In this document: piece after piece, positions 5,861 through 8,087 of the stretch
How the letters are laid out: each line of letters opens with the position of its first letter
How positions within the stretch are numbered: position 1 is the first letter of the stretch
Assembly (NCBI GenBank): GCA_947176515.1
Contig: CAMWQZ010000037.1
Coordinates: 1-8,087, forward strand
Origin: an uncultured Bacteroidales bacterium
GTDB lineage: Bacteria > Bacteroidota > Bacteroidia > Bacteroidales > Muribaculaceae
DNA length: 8,087 bases
Direction: 5' to 3'
Program-made: the position numbers and the translations under genes
The notes under the pieces: generated by a model
What the model was told of the DNA's origin: nothing
Database searches by the model: none
What the model saw: only the letters and a program-made list of their open reading frames with translations

Positions 5861-6952
5861 ATGAAACGCTTTTTCAAAATTCTAATTTGGGTAATCGTAG
5901 CCGCTGTCTTTGTCGGCACATTTGTTTTCCTTTACAAAAACTCTCAGCCCAAAGTTGTGACTTATCAGATTGTAAGCCCCAGCACCGGGTCAATTGAGCG
6001 CACGACTGTGCTAACAGGCAAAATCGAGCCGCGCGACCAGATTGACATCAAGCCTCAGATATCGGGCATCATCTCTGAAATACTCGTCGAAGCCGGGCAG
6101 AATGTAAAAGCCGGTGATGTGATAGCTCGTATCAAGGTCATCCCTGACGCATCGCAACTGTCATCTGCTCAAAACCGCGTGGAGCAAGCTAAAATCGCCC
6201 TCGCTGACGCAACTGACAAATATGAGCGCGCCAAGACTCTATATGACCGCAAACTGATTTCGCGCGAAGAATATGAGACTGCTCAGGCAACCTTCGAACG
6301 CTCGAAAAGCGATCTCACTGGCGCCGAGGACGCACTCGACATCGTGCGCAACGGCGTTTCGCGCTATAACGCATCGGAGAGCAACACTATGGTCCGCGCC
6401 ACAATCGACGGACTTGTACTCGATGTGCCAGTCAAAGTTGGTAGCTCTGTAATCCAAGCTAATACATTCAATGACGGTACGACCGTAGCCACTATCGCTG
6501 ATATGACAAAGCTTATTTTCAAAGGCAATGTGGATGAGACCGAGGTTGGTCAGCTCGCAGTCGGCATGCCGATGACTATCTCTGTGGGAGCTATGCCCGA
6601 AATCGAACCTCACGCCGTCATCGAATACATATCGCCTAAAGGCAACGAGTCGAGCGGTGCAAACACCTTCGAGCTTAAAGCTGCACTCGAGGTGCCTGAA
6701 GGAGTGTCGCTTCGTGCCGGCTATAGCGCCAACGCATCTGTTACGCTCAGCAGCGCCATTGACGTTCTGACAGTGCCTGAAAGCGTAGTTGAATTTGCTG
6801 GTGACAGCACCTTTGTCTATTGCCTGACTGACTCCGTGCCACAGAAGTTTGATCGCACTGCGATTGAAACAGGTCTCGGCGACGGCGTAAACATCGAGGT
6901 TAAGAGTGGTATTAACAAGGATGCACGTCTCCGTGGTGTTCAAAACAAATAG
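5861..6952 (+). CDS. Periplasmic adaptor (membrane fusion protein), MacA/HlyD-like efflux subunit
   Basis: This 363-residue protein is anchored by one N-terminal helix (about 5-25) and is otherwise periplasmic. The first lipoyl half-domain is IDIKPQISGIISEILVEAGQ (61-80), continuing to about 91. A coiled-coil hairpin spans about 97-166, and the second lipoyl half begins near TMVRATIDGLVLDVPVKVG (176-194). A beta-barrel domain (LIFKGNVDETEVGQLAVGMP) and a C-terminal membrane-proximal domain (VLTVPESVVEF...GLGDGVNIEVKSG) follow. The hairpin tip keeps the R-x3-L-x6-S pattern (R123, L127, S134) known from AcrA and MacA to dock TolC-type channels. Its role is to bridge the permeases to the outer-membrane channel. 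The 43-nt gap from permease 2 is the largest in the operon but shows no clear internal promoter. The C-terminus stops soon after the last domain (RLRGVQNK). Confidence 0.94.
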   Translation: MKRFFKILIWVIVAAVFVGTFVFLYKNSQPKVVTYQIVSPSTGSIERTTVLTGKIEPRDQIDIKPQISGIISEILVEAGQNVKAGDVIARIKVIPDASQLSSAQNRVEQAKIALADATDKYERAKTLYDRKLISREEYETAQATFERSKSDLTGAEDALDIVRNGVSRYNASESNTMVRATIDGLVLDVPVKVGSSVIQANTFNDGTTVATIADMTKLIFKGNVDETEVGQLAVGMPMTISVGAMPEIEPHAVIEYISPKGNESSGANTFELKAALEVPEGVSLRAGYSANASVTLSSAIDVLTVPESVVEFAGDSTFVYCLTDSVPQKFDRTAIETGLGDGVNIEVKSGINKDARLRGVQNK

Positions 6953-6977
6953 TAATCAATCTTTGAAATCTACGTTT

Positions 6978-8087
6978 ATGAAAACTGCAATCATAGCCAC
7001 AGCTGCTCTGATATCGGCGCTAACACTCAACGCCGAGACTTGGACACTCGACCGCTGCATTAGCTACGCCATAGAAAATAACCTGACTGTCAAACAGCGT
7101 CAGGTGGAAATCAAATCCGGTGAACTCGACATAACTGCCGCCCGTGACCGCCGTCTGCCACAACTTAGTGCAGGCGCTTCGGAGTCATGGAGCTTCGGAC
7201 GCGGTCTTACCTCTAACAACACCTACACCGACCGCAACACCTCTAATTTCGGATGGAATGTCGGCATGTCGTTACCCCTATTTCAAGGGCTATCGACTGT
7301 CCGACAAGAGGCCTATGCCAAGGCTAATCTACGAGCAGTGGTCGAAGACCTCGAAGCTGCCAAGGACGACATAACCCTCAATGTCATTTCGGCTTATCTA
7401 CAAGTGCTTTATGCAGGCGAAATGTGCAATGTCGCCGATGAGCAGCTGCGTCTGGCAGTTGTAGAACAGACCCGTCGCGAACAACTGCTTGAAGCCGGAA
7501 AGATACCCGAACTCGACTTGACCGAAGCACGTGCCCAAGTAGCTCAGAATCAGCTGTCGCTTGTCAACGCTCAGAACGACCGCACTCTGGCACTCGTTGA
7601 CCTCGCACAATTGCTCGAACTGACTGATATCGACGGCTTCGACATCGCCCCGGTCGAAGATGACGGCCTGACTCTCTATTCGCCTGACGAAGTGTATCGC
7701 CGTGCACTCGACACAAACCATTCGATTCTTGCCGCTCGCCGACGCATCGAAGCTGCTGACCGCAACATTTCACTCGCGCGTTCGTCTTATCTGCCAAACC
7801 TGTCGTTCAACGCCGGCTTAGGAAGCAGCTATTACACTGTCAGCGGCATTAATTCGGAAGGCTTCGGACGTCAGATGAACCATAATTTTAATAAGTCACT
7901 TGGGTTCTCGTTGTCTGTACCTATTTTTGACGCATTTTCGTCGCGCAACTCTGTGCGACGCGCAAAAATCCAGCATATCAACGCTCAGCTGCAATATGAA
8001 ACCAGCGAGCGCACGCTCTATAAGACCATTCAACAAGCTTATTACCAAGCAGTGGGCGCGACCGAGAAACTCCGTGCCGCCGAAGTT
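6978..8087 (+). CDS. TolC-family outer-membrane efflux protein, 3'-truncated by the window
   Basis: An open frame of 370 codons starts at the ATG at 6978 and is still open at the right edge; roughly the last 60-100 residues are probably missing. It begins MKTAIIATAALISALTLNA, a Sec signal peptide with likely cleavage after A19, then WTLDRCISYAIENNLTVKQR, the typical first helix of Bacteroidetes OEP proteins. The two structural repeats of the TolC fold are visible: each has long Ala/Gln/Glu-rich helices and a beta-strand pair marked by SLPLF (98-102) and SVPIF (313-317). LEAGKIPELDLTEARAQVAQ is a typical inter-helix tip region of such channels. It would trimerise in the outer membrane and complete the pump. 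The gene starts 25 nt after the adaptor stop, and the start is chosen because it gives a complete signal peptide. Confidence 0.95.
   Translation, partial: MKTAIIATAALISALTLNAETWTLDRCISYAIENNLTVKQRQVEIKSGELDITAARDRRLPQLSAGASESWSFGRGLTSNNTYTDRNTSNFGWNVGMSLPLFQGLSTVRQEAYAKANLRAVVEDLEAAKDDITLNVISAYLQVLYAGEMCNVADEQLRLAVVEQTRREQLLEAGKIPELDLTEARAQVAQNQLSLVNAQNDRTLALVDLAQLLELTDIDGFDIAPVEDDGLTLYSPDEVYRRALDTNHSILAARRRIEAADRNISLARSSYLPNLSFNAGLGSSYYTVSGINSEGFGRQMNHNFNKSLGFSLSVPIFDAFSSRNSVRRAKIQHINAQLQYETSERTLYKTIQQAYYQAVGATEKLRAAEV

Noticed and set aside
5464..5919. Minus-strand open frame spanning the end of permease 2 and the start of the adaptor
   Set aside because: It crosses two well-supported genes in antisense and its translation looks like a shadow frame.
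6239..6943. Long open frame on the minus strand opposite the adaptor gene (234 codons)
   Set aside because: It lies wholly antisense to a clear membrane fusion protein, has a Cys/His-rich composition typical of reverse-frame translation, and shows no recognisable domain or leader.
1..8087. CRISPR arrays, insertion sequences, tRNA or rRNA genes, attachment sites
   Set aside because: No regularly spaced repeats, transposase-like frames, terminal inverted repeats or RNA-gene sequences were seen. Nearly all of the window is accounted for by closely packed protein genes.

Overview
The window looks like chromosomal DNA of a Bacteroidales bacterium, possibly Muribaculaceae or a relative. The evidence is Bacteroidetes-type promoters (TTTG, a 19-21 nt spacer, then TAnnTTTG), A/T-rich leaders without clear Shine-Dalgarno sequences, a lipoprotein of a Bacteroidetes-restricted type, and a MacB-type efflux cluster organised as in that phylum. 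The genus is inference. No mobile elements, RNA genes or CRISPR arrays were found.

The left part (1-1774) is read on the minus strand. It holds a probable operon in the order nrnA-like DHH phosphoesterase, small lipoprotein (DUF4827-like), and glmM. Only the first 17 codons of glmM lie in the window. A strong promoter candidate sits just upstream of the DHH gene. The operon would couple turnover of short oligonucleotides or pAp with an early step of cell-wall amino-sugar synthesis. The lipoprotein between them is of unknown function.

The middle part (1916-2419, minus strand) is a flavodoxin gene. Its FMN-binding 90s loop is atypical: the usual stacking tyrosine appears to be replaced by methionine. 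It is separated by a 188-nt divergent intergenic region from a plus-strand operon. That intergenic region carries a good promoter for the operon. A perfect 7-5-7 inverted repeat covers the expected transcription start, and a second short palindrome lies between the -33 and -7 boxes. Both are candidate operators.

The right part (2608-8087) is a five-gene plus-strand operon for a tripartite ABC efflux pump: a MacB/LolD-type ATPase, two different MacB/FtsX-type permeases, a periplasmic adaptor (membrane fusion protein) and a TolC-family outer-membrane channel cut by the window edge. ATP hydrolysis by the ATPase would drive the permease pair, and the adaptor would bridge it to the TolC-like channel. 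The substrate cannot be read from the sequence. No regulator gene lies inside the window. All genes belong to known families. The less ordinary points are the operator architecture, the paired permeases, the flavodoxin loop and the DHH-lipoprotein-glmM linkage.
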